IMG/VR virus record: IMGVR_UViG_3300032291_003009
Coordinates: 1 to 42,289 of that record
Reading direction: 5' to 3' (one strand)
Origin: a virus
DNA: 42,289 bases
The notes beneath the pieces are model-generated. The model was not told the origin of the DNA. It was given only the letters and a program-made list of their open reading frames with translations, and made no database searches. A program made the position numbers and the translations under genes. Shown one piece after another: positions 32,054 through 38,772 of this stretch (the first letter of the stretch is position 1; every line of letters starts with the position of its first letter).

Positions 32054-32190
32054 GCGACACACTCTACACCATCCACACCATCGCATCGTTCAGCTTCTTG
32101 TTCCTCGTGCTGGGTTGGTGCGTGCGTGGTGCACTGCAATCAATCGGCGGCGAGGTGCGTAACAATAACACGAAAGGAAAACAAAAATGA
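32050..32190 (+). CDS. Hypothetical 46-residue membrane protein
   Basis: It is joined to both neighbours by ATGA overlaps (32050-32053 and 32187-32190). The translation has one clear transmembrane helix (IASFSFLFLVLGWCVRGAL, about residues 11-29) and a polar basic tail (VRNNNTKGKQK). Single-span peptides of this size are often phage-encoded inhibitors or envelope modifiers, but nothing specific is recognisable. Confidence 0.58.
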   Translation: MSDTLYTIHTIASFSFLFLVLGWCVRGALQSIGGEVRNNNTKGKQK

Positions 32191-32408
32191 ACATCAAGGC
32201 AGAGCTCAAACACGCAGAATCAGAATTAAAGAAAGCGTACAAAACGCTAAAGGCATTAGGAATTAGCAAGCCCAAATCCTTTGTTCGAGATAGTTGCGGT
32301 TACAATATAGAGGACGAGTTGGGATATGCTCAGTATCAGATTGGGAAAATTGAGATTCTCAAAAGACTTGCTCGCAAAGCAAGCCCCAAGGGAGGAAAGA
32401 ACAAATGA
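32187..32408 (+). CDS. Hypothetical 73-residue helical protein
   Basis: An N-terminal heptad-like helix (ELKHAESELKKAYKTLKAL) is followed by a linker and a second helix (LGYAQYQIGKIEILKRLARK). It is lysine-rich, with coupled start and stop. It could be a small helical hairpin that dimerises. I do not recognise a family. Confidence 0.6.
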   Translation: MNIKAELKHAESELKKAYKTLKALGISKPKSFVRDSCGYNIEDELGYAQYQIGKIEILKRLARKASPKGGKNK

Positions 32409-32593
32409 GTAACCAATACACAATCGAAGACATCCGTCACCTATGCGAGACGCACGAGTGGTCATCACTCGAGGGGCTCGATGGTGGCTTGATAGAAGTG
32501 AGTACACACGAAGACAGCGATGCCTTTGGTGTGTTCACGCCTATCGGATGGAAAGTTAAGGACACATACAAATTCAGACTATACAAAAAATGA
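32405..32593 (+). CDS. Hypothetical 62-residue protein
   Basis: An ATGA overlap sets the start. The protein begins with a short helix (TIEDIRHLCETHEW) and then shows a beta pattern (GGLIEVSTHED, FGVFTPIGWKV, YKFRLYKK). It is a compact alpha/beta fold with balanced charge. No function can be given. Confidence 0.58.
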   Translation: MSNQYTIEDIRHLCETHEWSSLEGLDGGLIEVSTHEDSDAFGVFTPIGWKVKDTYKFRLYKK

Positions 32594-32602
32594 GGAGGCA
32601 AA

Positions 32603-33526
32603 ATGATTAAGTTCAGATCACTAACGAACCCCGCTCACATCAAGTCCATCTTGGGTGAGAGGGCGTACCGCCGAGTCAGAGCCAGTGGCGTGGCCTTTGA
32701 CTTGAGCGATGCGGGAGCACAGCTTCGCACTGCGAAGCATGTGCATACAATGCATGAGCTGGTTAAACAGCACGTCAATGAACACAATGCGGTGTGGGCT
32801 AAGGAGCACGAGGAGGACTTGGCAAAGTACTCCAAGCTCCTCAGAGCTAAGGCTCCGTCTCATGTGTTCACTAAGTTCGACTTGGAAAGGTTGGGTGGCA
32901 GGGGGGAAAAAGATCGCAGAACCATTCTGGCGATCACGATCCTCTCCAAGTGGAACGAGATCGTACACACCAAGTGGTACGTTGAAGAGGGTGATACAGC
33001 CCATCGTTATCTTCTGCCAGTGGTGATGGCAGAGTTTAACCACTACCTAACTTGCAAGTGGTATGAGATGCTGGCGAAGCAGTCGGGCACATTCTTGACC
33101 GATGACAGCTACGTCCTCAAGGATTACAAGGCTCATCGCCAGACCAAGGATACTGGCGGTGCTGGTTTTATCTTTAGGCGTGCTCGTGCACTCCCGAGAC
33201 TAAGGGAGAAAGTTCTGGCTTGGTTCGGAACGCCACTAACTCCAGCAGAGTTTGATAAAACAGAATCTCTCATCCATCCAGAGAGAGCTGATGCTCTCTG
33301 CGATAACGAGCAGAGGTGCACACGTACCGACTATAAGGTCGGAGACTACGGAAGCTTGGAGCTGGTGTTTCAGCCTAGGTGGGAGCCAAAAAGCAAGAGT
33401 GGATGGAATTATGGTGCGACCCTAGACATTGAGGCACACATCGACATACGTGATGAAAAGGGAAGGGCGTTGGCCAGAAAGATTGCCAGCCTCATCTCTG
33501 AAGCTAATAAGGAGGCAGGCGTATGA
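32603..33526 (+). CDS. Hypothetical 307-residue protein of the accessory operon
   Basis: A GAGG lies before the ATG. The protein is mixed alpha/beta with many aromatic and basic residues. The central part (LSKWNEIVHTKWYVEEGDTAHRYLL) is helical, and the last third carries strands (YGSLELVFQPRWEPK, GATLDIEAHIDIRD). I see no classic catalytic motif. It is the largest unknown of the operon and shares an ATGA overlap with the final gene. It may be the operon's effector or a DNA-associated protein; this is a guess. Confidence 0.62.
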   Translation: MIKFRSLTNPAHIKSILGERAYRRVRASGVAFDLSDAGAQLRTAKHVHTMHELVKQHVNEHNAVWAKEHEEDLAKYSKLLRAKAPSHVFTKFDLERLGGRGEKDRRTILAITILSKWNEIVHTKWYVEEGDTAHRYLLPVVMAEFNHYLTCKWYEMLAKQSGTFLTDDSYVLKDYKAHRQTKDTGGAGFIFRRARALPRLREKVLAWFGTPLTPAEFDKTESLIHPERADALCDNEQRCTRTDYKVGDYGSLELVFQPRWEPKSKSGWNYGATLDIEAHIDIRDEKGRALARKIASLISEANKEAGV

Positions 33527-33780
33527 ATACTAAGGAAGCCTCAATAGTGTTGGGCAAGCTTGCATTCATATTTATCGCAAGCTGGTTCGCCATCGCTGGT
33601 GGGTGTGCAAAGGCACGAGGCGATGACGGAGTGTGGGGAACAAACGGAGAGTGGATAGGACACTCTACGGATAACGGAAGCTACTCGTCCCTATGGGATA
33701 GGAATGGCGAGTGGAGGGGATTTATCCAGAACGACTGGGTGAATCCTCACGTACCTAAGATTGATCGTGGGAGAGATTGA
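33523..33780 (+). CDS. Exported or lipoprotein-like protein with NGEW repeats
   Basis: The protein has 85 residues. Residues 10-28 form a hydrophobic signal (LGKLAFIFIASWFAIAGGC) ending AGGC, a weak lipobox, so it may be a lipoprotein with Cys28 or simply a membrane-anchored protein. The mature part repeats a motif: WGTNGEWIGHS and WDRNGEWRGFI. It is the last gene of the plus-strand operon, 19 bp before the terminator. A cell-surface role, such as exclusion of other phages during lysogeny, is possible. Confidence 0.6.
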   Translation: MNTKEASIVLGKLAFIFIASWFAIAGGCAKARGDDGVWGTNGEWIGHSTDNGSYSSLWDRNGEWRGFIQNDWVNPHVPKIDRGRD

Positions 33781-33799
33781 TGCCTAGTTGGTGGTAGAA

Positions 33800-33838
33800 G
33801 AGGGACGCAAGGACTGCAACTTGCGTCCCTTTTTTTTT
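33800..33838 (+). terminator. Rho-independent terminator of the plus-strand operon
   Basis: AGGGACGCAA and TTGCGTCCCT form a perfect 10-bp stem (33801-33810 with 33821-33830), followed immediately by eight T. It stops transcription after the last plus-strand gene and lies between convergent operons. In the minus direction the T tract is absent, so it works one way only. Confidence 0.9.
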
Positions 33839-33871
33839 GGCTTCTTCGCCCCGAATGGGGCTGTCTTCCAC

Positions 33872-34063
33872 CTACCAAACTTGGGGGGGCTCGAGTTCAT
33901 CTTCATCCATCCTTAAAGCCACTTCGCTCAGTCTCACGCACGGATCGCCGTCAGCATCGTAGTAAAGCGTGATGAATCCCTCATCGATTAGATACTTAAG
34001 GCAAGCCATGAGTTCCTCTGGGTCTGAGAGACCAAGCTTTTTGAGATCGTCTTCCTCGCTCAT
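33872..34063 (-). CDS. Small winged-helix-like hypothetical protein
   Basis: The protein has 63 residues and is acidic. The pattern DPEELMACLKYLIDEGFITLYYDADGDP resembles the recognition-helix-plus-wing part of a small winged helix ('YLIDEGFI-YYD-DG' is the wing). It could be a DNA-binding or antirepressor-like regulator, although its acidity is unusual for direct DNA contact. It is the last gene of the right-hand minus-strand operon and is followed by a GCCCC/GGGGC hairpin at 33848-33861. Confidence 0.5.
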   Translation of the reverse strand: MSEEDDLKKLGLSDPEELMACLKYLIDEGFITLYYDADGDPCVRLSEVALRMDEDELEPPQVW

Positions 34064-34120
34064 CGGGTCAGCTCTCCTGCTGTCGCTGCCACGAAAGTGG
34101 ACTTTGTACAGAGAGGAGGC

Positions 34121-34264
34121 TCACCAGTTCCCCTTTTCCCACGCTCCGTTGGTTGGCGTGTCTGGATACTTGGTCGGCTCTTCCCGCCAGTTCGCCCAGT
34201 CTGGATCGTGCATGGTGGAGCACGAGGCGAGGGAGAGCAGGGGAAGGACGAGAATGATTCTCAT
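34121..34264 (-). CDS. Small lipoprotein
   Basis: The protein has 47 residues from the ATG at 34264, which overlaps the TGA of the oxygenase gene. The signal MRIILVLPLLSLASC ends in the lipobox LASC. The mature part is Trp/Pro-rich (DPDWANWREEPTKYPDTP). Proline richness and small size are Rz1-like, but no TM partner overlaps it and it sits in the early operon, so superinfection exclusion is a rival idea. Confidence 0.58.
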   Translation of the reverse strand: MRIILVLPLLSLASCSTMHDPDWANWREEPTKYPDTPTNGAWEKGNW

Positions 34265-34812
34265 TGCCACGGCTCGCCAGTGAACCAGCACACGAGAGAC
34301 CACCTATGCCCGAAGAATGGGGCGTTGGCTTTATGCTTGAGGTACGAGGGGAAGAAGACTGCCGATCCCTGCTCGTGCATCTTGTCCATGTCTACGTGGT
34401 CTCTTCCGTCCAGCCACAATCCTCCACCCCAGTACTCACGAGGGGATGAGAGTTGAACCACCATCGTTGCTTTCCGATTGCTCCCAGAGTACGTATCGAA
34501 ATGTTCTGCAAACTTTTGGAGTGGCTTGTACCTCAGCACTTGTAGCGTTTGCATCCCGCCGATCTTGCACTGGGTGTGGACGTTGGCCTTTGCCATCGTG
34601 CTGATGAGTCTGTCCTTTAACCACTGCCACGTTCCGTCTGGCTCATCGAGCCATCCGTAATCACAAGTTCTGTCCCTCGTAACTTTTGCACTGCCTTGGA
34701 CAAGAGTGGTGGCTCTAGTCATTCTATTGAGGCTCTCCCTTTTTATGTGCTCACACTCAGCACGAGAGAGAACCTCGGGGATGCACACCCCAGCGAGTGG
34801 CTTCTGGATCAT
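34261..34812 (-). CDS. 2-oxoglutarate/Fe(II)-dependent oxygenase, PKHD-like
   Basis: The protein has 183 residues. The double-stranded beta-helix core holds an iron site: His104 and Asp106 in AEHFDTY, distal His160 in LKHKANA, and Arg170 in GHRWSLVCW for the 2-oxoglutarate carboxylate. The strand GGGLWLDG and the phrase SAVFFPSYLKHK are typical of phage prolyl-4-hydroxylase-like (PKHD) enzymes. It should hydroxylate a protein side chain or nucleic-acid base; the substrate is unknown. It has ATGA overlaps on both sides. Length and all key residues are normal. Confidence 0.8.
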   Translation of the reverse strand: MIQKPLAGVCIPEVLSRAECEHIKRESLNRMTRATTLVQGSAKVTRDRTCDYGWLDEPDGTWQWLKDRLISTMAKANVHTQCKIGGMQTLQVLRYKPLQKFAEHFDTYSGSNRKATMVVQLSSPREYWGGGLWLDGRDHVDMDKMHEQGSAVFFPSYLKHKANAPFFGHRWSLVCWFTGEPWQ

Positions 34813-35054
34813 TTCACTTCACCAGCTAGGTCGCTATCCCAGCGGTTTCCAAAGTTGGATTTGATGAAGGCATCCAATCCCTGTAGGGCGATCTTCGCTT
34901 CACGAAGATCATACCTCGTAAGGTTGTGTAGGTTAGTGTTCCTAACGCCCCTCTGGATAAACGATCTGATCCAGTCCCACTGCTCAGCTCTGGGGATGGG
35001 GCACTTGTTCTTCCGCACCTTCATTGTATTTAATGCGATTCCTTTTGTACTCAT
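34809..35054 (-). CDS. Hypothetical 81-residue basic protein
   Basis: It is basic in the first 35 residues (KVRKNKCPIPRAEQWDWIRSFIQRGVRN) and helical after that (RYDLREAKIALQGLDAFIKSNFG). A GGAGG lies upstream (read on the minus strand). It is coupled by ATGA to the oxygenase gene downstream. No family was recognised; it could be an accessory or substrate protein of the oxygenase, by context only. Confidence 0.58.
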   Translation of the reverse strand: MSTKGIALNTMKVRKNKCPIPRAEQWDWIRSFIQRGVRNTNLHNLTRYDLREAKIALQGLDAFIKSNFGNRWDSDLAGEVK

Positions 35055-35063
35055 TTGTTCCTC

Positions 35064-35651
35064 CTATTTGTCAGAACAAAACGTGACCACCGCTTGAGCG
35101 GTAGGGTTGGTTTTTGTCCACGTGTTCTTAACAGCTTTCACCGCAATAGCTTTGGCCTCTGCATAAGGTTGAGAGACTCCATAAGGTTGAGAGGCAGGGA
35201 TAGGTTGAGAGACTTGATAAGGATGAGAGGCATCAAACTTCCGCATCGTGAAATCTTTGATAGGTATATCGAGCATCCACTCTCTGTCGTTCTCGCTACG
35301 CATCGTGGAGAGTGATCGTCCACCGAAGGCTACCTTGTAGGTTTGGTCGCCGACTTCCACCCATCCCCAACAATCTGTCCATCCAGCCACAAGGAATACC
35401 TTTGAAGCCAAGTGTCGTTTGGTGAAGACAAGGCTGTCCCACTTACGAGCACTGTAAGCGAGGGTTGGATACTTGTTGCTAGGGTTGTTGCGTTGTCTGC
35501 ATTCGACTGCGTATGTTCTCCCGCCAAACTTTGCGAGGAAATCGAATGGCCAATACAAAGGAGTTTGCTCGCAGCGCATTTTGAATTCTTGCGACCACAA
35601 GCTGGCGAGCCTTTCTTCGGCTTCGATTGATGAGGTTGTCTCATACCCCAT
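35064..35651 (-). CDS. Putative PD-(D/E)XK-like nuclease with repeat tail
   Basis: The protein has 195 residues; the ATG at 35651 begins MGYETTSSIEAEERLASLWS and overlaps the upstream stop by 11 bp. A longer frame to 35735 adds a sequence antisense in character and is less likely. Glu in EAEERL, Asp in PFDFLAKFGG and Glu in YAVECRQRN suggest a PD-(D/E)XK core, with Arg in the usual lysine place. Residues about 145-175 hold SQPY-type tandem repeats. Possible roles are a resolvase-like or defence-like nuclease; the divergent motif makes activity uncertain. Confidence 0.5.
   Translation of the reverse strand: MGYETTSSIEAEERLASLWSQEFKMRCEQTPLYWPFDFLAKFGGRTYAVECRQRNNPSNKYPTLAYSARKWDSLVFTKRHLASKVFLVAGWTDCWGWVEVGDQTYKVAFGGRSLSTMRSENDREWMLDIPIKDFTMRKFDASHPYQVSQPIPASQPYGVSQPYAEAKAIAVKAVKNTWTKTNPTAQAVVTFCSDK
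35163..35240 (-). repeat. Imperfect tandem repeats (AAGGTTGAGAG type)
   Basis: Four units containing ATAAGGTTGAGAG or close variants recur about every 22-25 bases and encode the peptide pattern SQPY/SHPY. The DNA units are similar enough to suggest slippage. Confidence 0.6.
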
Positions 35652-35937
35652 ACATGTCCCGATCTTCAGTGAAAGCAGGAGTGCCTTCGCCCATCCACGA
35701 ACAAACCATATTAAACTCGAACCACTCAACGGCATCCAAGTGGGGGTCAGCTGATCCGTCTTTTTTGCACTGCTTCTCCAGCTTCTCGATCACCTTATTG
35801 CTGTCGTAAACAATGAAGGCTGGTCTGCCCCACTGCCTTGCCACCCCAATGATGCAGTCATCAAAGCCATCCATCTTGATGAGAGGCTCTCCCTCATCGT
35901 GATCGTGGGGCTTGAACGTGCCGTTCTTTCCGCTCAT
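35641..35937 (-). CDS. Conserved small phage protein of unknown function
   Basis: The protein has 98 residues. It contains DGFDDCIIGVARQWGRPAFIVYD, then KVIEKLEK and AVEWFEFNMVCSWMGEGTPAF. This pattern (D-FD-CIIG, then a late FEFN-W-GE-TP) recurs in small proteins of many unrelated phages. No enzyme motif is known to me. It lies between two nuclease-like genes of the early operon. Confidence 0.65.
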   Translation of the reverse strand: MSGKNGTFKPHDHDEGEPLIKMDGFDDCIIGVARQWGRPAFIVYDSNKVIEKLEKQCKKDGSADPHLDAVEWFEFNMVCSWMGEGTPAFTEDRDMYGV

Positions 35938-35966
35938 AAGAGTGACAATGTAAGCCAGTTACGCAT

Positions 35967-36371
35967 TTAGGCCAGTCCCAATAAGCTCCAGCCAGCATCA
36001 CCCAGATCAGATTTTCGAATGCATACGCTAATCCTCCCCCTCACAAAAGATATTGGCCTAATCACCCAGCTCTTGAATGGGTCAAGCCACATGGCCATCA
36101 CGTCCACATCGGAGGATCGGTACGTCAGCTTCTTTGAATTACCAGCGGAGGAAATTATTCTGCAACGATTGGGGTTCCGATACCCAAGATCACCCATCAC
36201 TGTAATCCAACTGCTTTTTACTTGGACTTTAAACACCCCCAGCTTGGTCACGACAACCCAGTCAAAACGGCACGAATCTCCTATTGGCTTGCATGGGATA
36301 CCACCACGCTTAAGTACCTCCACAGCAAACATCTGCTCTGCCAGCTCTCCAAGCATCTTGCCCCTCTTCAT
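35967..36371 (-). CDS. PD-(D/E)XK endonuclease-like protein
   Basis: The protein has 134 residues. Motifs in order: Glu9 in MLGELAEQMFA, Asp in CRFDWVVVTKLG, and FKVQVKSSW with QxK in place of (D/E)xK, as in the PF11645-type PD-(D/E)XK family, followed by strands. It may be a Holliday-junction resolvase or homing-type nuclease. It overlaps the helicase gene by ATGA, suggesting a part in replication or recombination. Confidence 0.62.
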   Translation of the reverse strand: MKRGKMLGELAEQMFAVEVLKRGGIPCKPIGDSCRFDWVVVTKLGVFKVQVKSSWITVMGDLGYRNPNRCRIISSAGNSKKLTYRSSDVDVMAMWLDPFKSWVIRPISFVRGRISVCIRKSDLGDAGWSLLGLA

Positions 36372-37675
36372 TTTGCCTCGGGGATTATCTCTTTGAATGT
36401 TTGGGTATCGCCGTTGAATCGCATCGCAATTCTACCAGTGAGCCCCGATCTGTTCTTGGCTATCCGAAGCGTCTTCACTGTTGGGTCTTTAGGGTTTGTG
36501 GTGAGCAGCATTACCACATCTGCATCTTGCTCTATGTCTCCAGACTCTCTGATCTGATGCACTCCAGCGTCATCACCTCCTGCTGCGTCTCGGTTCAACT
36601 GAGCGATAGCAAACACCACACAGTTCAGCTCTTTGGCTAAGGCTTTGAGGCCATGGGAAACTGTGGCCACCTCACGCCACCTATCTCTTTCCTTACTCTC
36701 TCCACCAACTTTACCTATCAAGTCTACGCATAGCACCTCCATCCCATGCCTCCGCTTCCAGCTACGTGCCTTCGCTCGCAAAGCTCCAAGCTTCATGCGG
36801 GGAGGGGCATCAACAAAGAAGGGGAGATTATGTAAGGTTGAGAGGGCTTGCTTCCCATCGGCCAAGTCCTTGTCCGTAAGCTTGCCAGCATCACGAAGCT
36901 TCCAAAGCGGGGGGCCACCAAGGTGGGCCACGGCTCTCTGAGCTACTTCTTGTGCCGTCATCTCAAGTTCTACAAGGCAAACTGGGAATCCCTTGGAAGC
37001 CCAGTCCTCACGAGCATCATCCCACTTGTAGCGGGAAGCGTGCAGAAGAAGCTGGGTTGCGAGGGAAGTCTTGCCCTCACCAGTACGTGCTGCGATCACA
37101 ACCATCTGTCCACCTCTCCACCCACCAGTCAAGTTGTCGAGCCCATGAATCCCAGAACTTATCCCGCTGAACATTGCCTTGCGCTTGCTCGCTCTCTCAC
37201 TGTCCTCTAGGAGCTTCTGTGCTGCGCTTCCGATAGTTTGTATCTCCTCGTTCCCATCTGAGCTGAGGTCTCGAAGCTTTGTCTCAAGCCTCACAGCCAC
37301 ATCAAGCGGGGTTTCTCCAGAGCCAAGCTCTTGCTCGGCTTGCTCACACGCAGAGGCGATCTGCACCCTCTGGCAACGCTCGCTTGCCGACTTAACCACC
37401 GACCTAATGCTTATCTTCGAGAGCGACATCTTCCCAGATAGGGTTGCCACCCTAGACCTAAGCTCGGGATCGGCATTCGTAAGAACCGAAGACCAGCTTG
37501 GTAGTCTGCCATTCTCCAGCTCTGCCGTTGCTAATCCATACAGTAGCCTTCCAGAGTTTGTTATAAACCAGTCTGGCCTAGCTGACTCGAGAACAATGTC
37601 CCGCTCCTCTGTATCTCCATTGTAGATACAAGCCAAAAGGTCATCCTCAATAGGGATGATATTGGAATCAATCAT
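36368..37675 (-). CDS. Replicative DNA helicase, DnaB-like
   Basis: The protein has 435 residues. It has an N-terminal helical domain (1-150), a linker, and a RecA-like core. The Walker A is RTGEGKTS with Lys202. The Walker B is VLCVDLIG with Asp318. Motifs CVLF-like FAIAQLNRDAAGG and SGDIEQDADVVMLL follow, as in DnaB. It would unwind DNA at the replication fork, with host primase or polymerase since neither is seen here. The ATGA overlap with the downstream nuclease gene and a coupled upstream gene place it in the early operon. Confidence 0.85.
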   Translation of the reverse strand: MIDSNIIPIEDDLLACIYNGDTEERDIVLESARPDWFITNSGRLLYGLATAELENGRLPSWSSVLTNADPELRSRVATLSGKMSLSKISIRSVVKSASERCQRVQIASACEQAEQELGSGETPLDVAVRLETKLRDLSSDGNEEIQTIGSAAQKLLEDSERASKRKAMFSGISSGIHGLDNLTGGWRGGQMVVIAARTGEGKTSLATQLLLHASRYKWDDAREDWASKGFPVCLVELEMTAQEVAQRAVAHLGGPPLWKLRDAGKLTDKDLADGKQALSTLHNLPFFVDAPPRMKLGALRAKARSWKRRHGMEVLCVDLIGKVGGESKERDRWREVATVSHGLKALAKELNCVVFAIAQLNRDAAGGDDAGVHQIRESGDIEQDADVVMLLTTNPKDPTVKTLRIAKNRSGLTGRIAMRFNGDTQTFKEIIPEAK

Positions 37676-37857
37676 TTAGAACTCTCCCTCCTCTTATATT
37701 CCGCTTCTAAAATATCGTTAAGAATGTGGTGGGCTGAGCATATCCTCGTGTGAAGACTCTTCGTGGACTCATTCTTTTTGTCCAACAAAGCTGACTCATC
37801 CTTGCATGCCTTAAGGATGTCCAGTACCCAGCCCACCTTCTTTACAGACAAGCTCAA
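37672..37857 (-). CDS. Hypothetical 61-residue protein
   Basis: I prefer the TTG at 37857, which overlaps the TGA of the upstream small gene (TTGA) and has AAGGAG eight bases before it. A longer frame to 37890 lacks such support. The chain is Lys-rich and helical (KKVGWVLDILKACKDES, HILNDILEAEYKRRESSK). It ends in an ATGA overlap with the helicase. A helicase loader is an idea from position only. Confidence 0.52.
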   Translation of the reverse strand: MSLSVKKVGWVLDILKACKDESALLDKKNESTKSLHTRICSAHHILNDILEAEYKRRESSK

Positions 37858-37991
37858 TACATCATCTCCTTGAATCTTTTGACCGCCCAAAACAATGAGC
37901 CTACGGCAAGAGACATGATGAAGATTGCTGAGCTAGCTATTCCCGCAACTATCCCAACGAATACTGCGTAGGATAGTAGTTCGCCCATCAT
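37854..37991 (-). CDS. Hypothetical 45-residue membrane protein
   Basis: ATG at 37991 makes an ATGA overlap with the upstream stop. The translation begins MMGELLSYAVFVGIVAG and has hydrophobic stretches that fill residues 6-35 (one long or two short TM helices), ending FWAVKRFKEMMY. The stop overlaps the next start (TTGA). A single envelope peptide among early genes could inhibit a host membrane function; this is only a suggestion. Confidence 0.58.
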   Translation of the reverse strand: MMGELLSYAVFVGIVAGIASSAIFIMSLAVGSLFWAVKRFKEMMY

Positions 37992-38263
37992 TCACACCTC
38001 GTTCCGCACTCATCTCTCTTGGCGAGCGCCATAGCCACACGCACGAGCGCATTGGCAAGGTGATCATCTCCGTCAGCAGTCTTCTCGCCTAGAGCTTGAA
38101 GCTGGTAGGTGAGTAGGTGGCGGGAAGCAAGTAGAGTTTGACGAGTCATAGACTCATTCTTAAACCAAACATCCTTCCCATGGCTTGCCACTCCATCATC
38201 CATGATTCGATGGATAATGTTGTAGGCTAGTGTGGCTACGTCTTTATGACTTGGTACTGTCAC
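37988..38263 (-). CDS. Hypothetical 91-residue protein
   Basis: The start is a GTG at 38263 that overlaps the TGA of the nuclease-like frame (GTGA). It is helical and His-rich (KDVATLAYNIIHRIMDDGVASHGKD, ASRHLLTYQLQALGE, then GDDHLANALVRVAMALA). The GEK-ADG-DH-xNAL-R pattern is seen in several small phage proteins. No activity is known to me. Confidence 0.55.
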   Translation of the reverse strand: MTVPSHKDVATLAYNIIHRIMDDGVASHGKDVWFKNESMTRQTLLASRHLLTYQLQALGEKTADGDDHLANALVRVAMALAKRDECGTRCE

Positions 38264-38492
38264 GTTTTTCTTTTCCTTTCTTTCTTGGCTTGAGAACTTT
38301 TCCCTTGCCGATTATGAATGTGCTGTGATCCAGTGACGGAACTCCCTTTTTGCGGAGAAACTTTTCCAGCTTGGCCTTGTCCTGCTTGGCCATCTCTCTG
38401 GTGTAGTAATCCGCTTTCGGGTGTCCCGATAGGCTGGACTGGATTCCCTTGTCGTGGGTTAAACGAGATTCTGCCCAGTATGTGTCGCACAT
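38244..38492 (-). CDS. Putative second-frame gene overlapping the nuclease-like frame
   Basis: The frame of 82 residues starts at ATG 38492 (MCDTYWAESRLTHDKG), with GAAGG just upstream. It continues SLSGHPKADYYTREMAKQDK, KLEKFLRKKGVPSLDHSTFI and IGKGKVLKPRKK, a convincing basic alpha/beta protein. It lies almost wholly inside the C-terminal part of the nuclease-like frame, which reads as low-complexity Gln/Gly/Lys there. It may be a separate gene, or the true continuation after a frameshift. Confidence 0.45.
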   Translation of the reverse strand: MCDTYWAESRLTHDKGIQSSLSGHPKADYYTREMAKQDKAKLEKFLRKKGVPSLDHSTFIIGKGKVLKPRKKGKEKRDSTKS

Positions 38493-38772
38493 AACCTTCG
38501 TTAACCAATGACGTGGGAAACCGATACAGCTTCCAACCCAGCAACTGAGCTGCGTTGGCCTTCTCTGCATCTGGCCCCAGCCTTCTGGCATGCCTCCCAA
38601 AAATGAATTCGCCTCCGTCTATTTCGAAGGCCATCCATGGAGAGCCATCCTCCTTGAAGATGGCGAAGTCGAATCGCCATTTTCTTTCGGGAGTGACCCG
38701 AACCTCCACTTGGAGATTCGGGCCACCGCATTCCTTCCATAGGCTGTACCATTTGTCGCTCAGCTTGCTCAA
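38260..38772 (-). CDS. PD-(D/E)XK nuclease-like protein with overprinted C-terminus
   Basis: The frame of 170 residues starts at a TTG (38772) that overlaps the previous stop. Residues 1-105 form the domain: VTPERKWRFDFAIFKED, then MAFEIDGGEF, then GRHARRLGPDAEKANAAQLLGWKLYRFP. This matches small phage PD-(D/E)XK enzymes (D..ExD) related to Vsr/DUF559, possibly resolvases. Family members usually end near 105-110. Here the frame continues 60 residues with Gly/Gln/Lys-rich sequence overlapping another frame, yet its stop couples by GTGA to the next gene. The extension is probably overprinted or due to a lost stop. Confidence 0.55.
   Translation of the reverse strand: MSKLSDKWYSLWKECGGPNLQVEVRVTPERKWRFDFAIFKEDGSPWMAFEIDGGEFIFGRHARRLGPDAEKANAAQLLGWKLYRFPTSLVNEGYVRHILGRISFNPRQGNPVQPIGTPESGLLHQRDGQAGQGQAGKVSPQKGSSVTGSQHIHNRQGKSSQAKKERKRKT

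Noticed and set aside
33848-33861. GCCCC/GGGGC hairpin as a minus-strand terminator
   Set aside because: The stem is only five bases, and on the minus strand it is followed by an A-rich run, not T-rich. It may slow transcription, but I do not call it a terminator.
35652-35735. N-terminal extension of the 35064 nuclease-like gene, suggesting a TM segment
   Set aside because: It is antisense-like and overlaps the conserved upstream gene by 95 bp. The coupled ATG at 35651 explains the data better.
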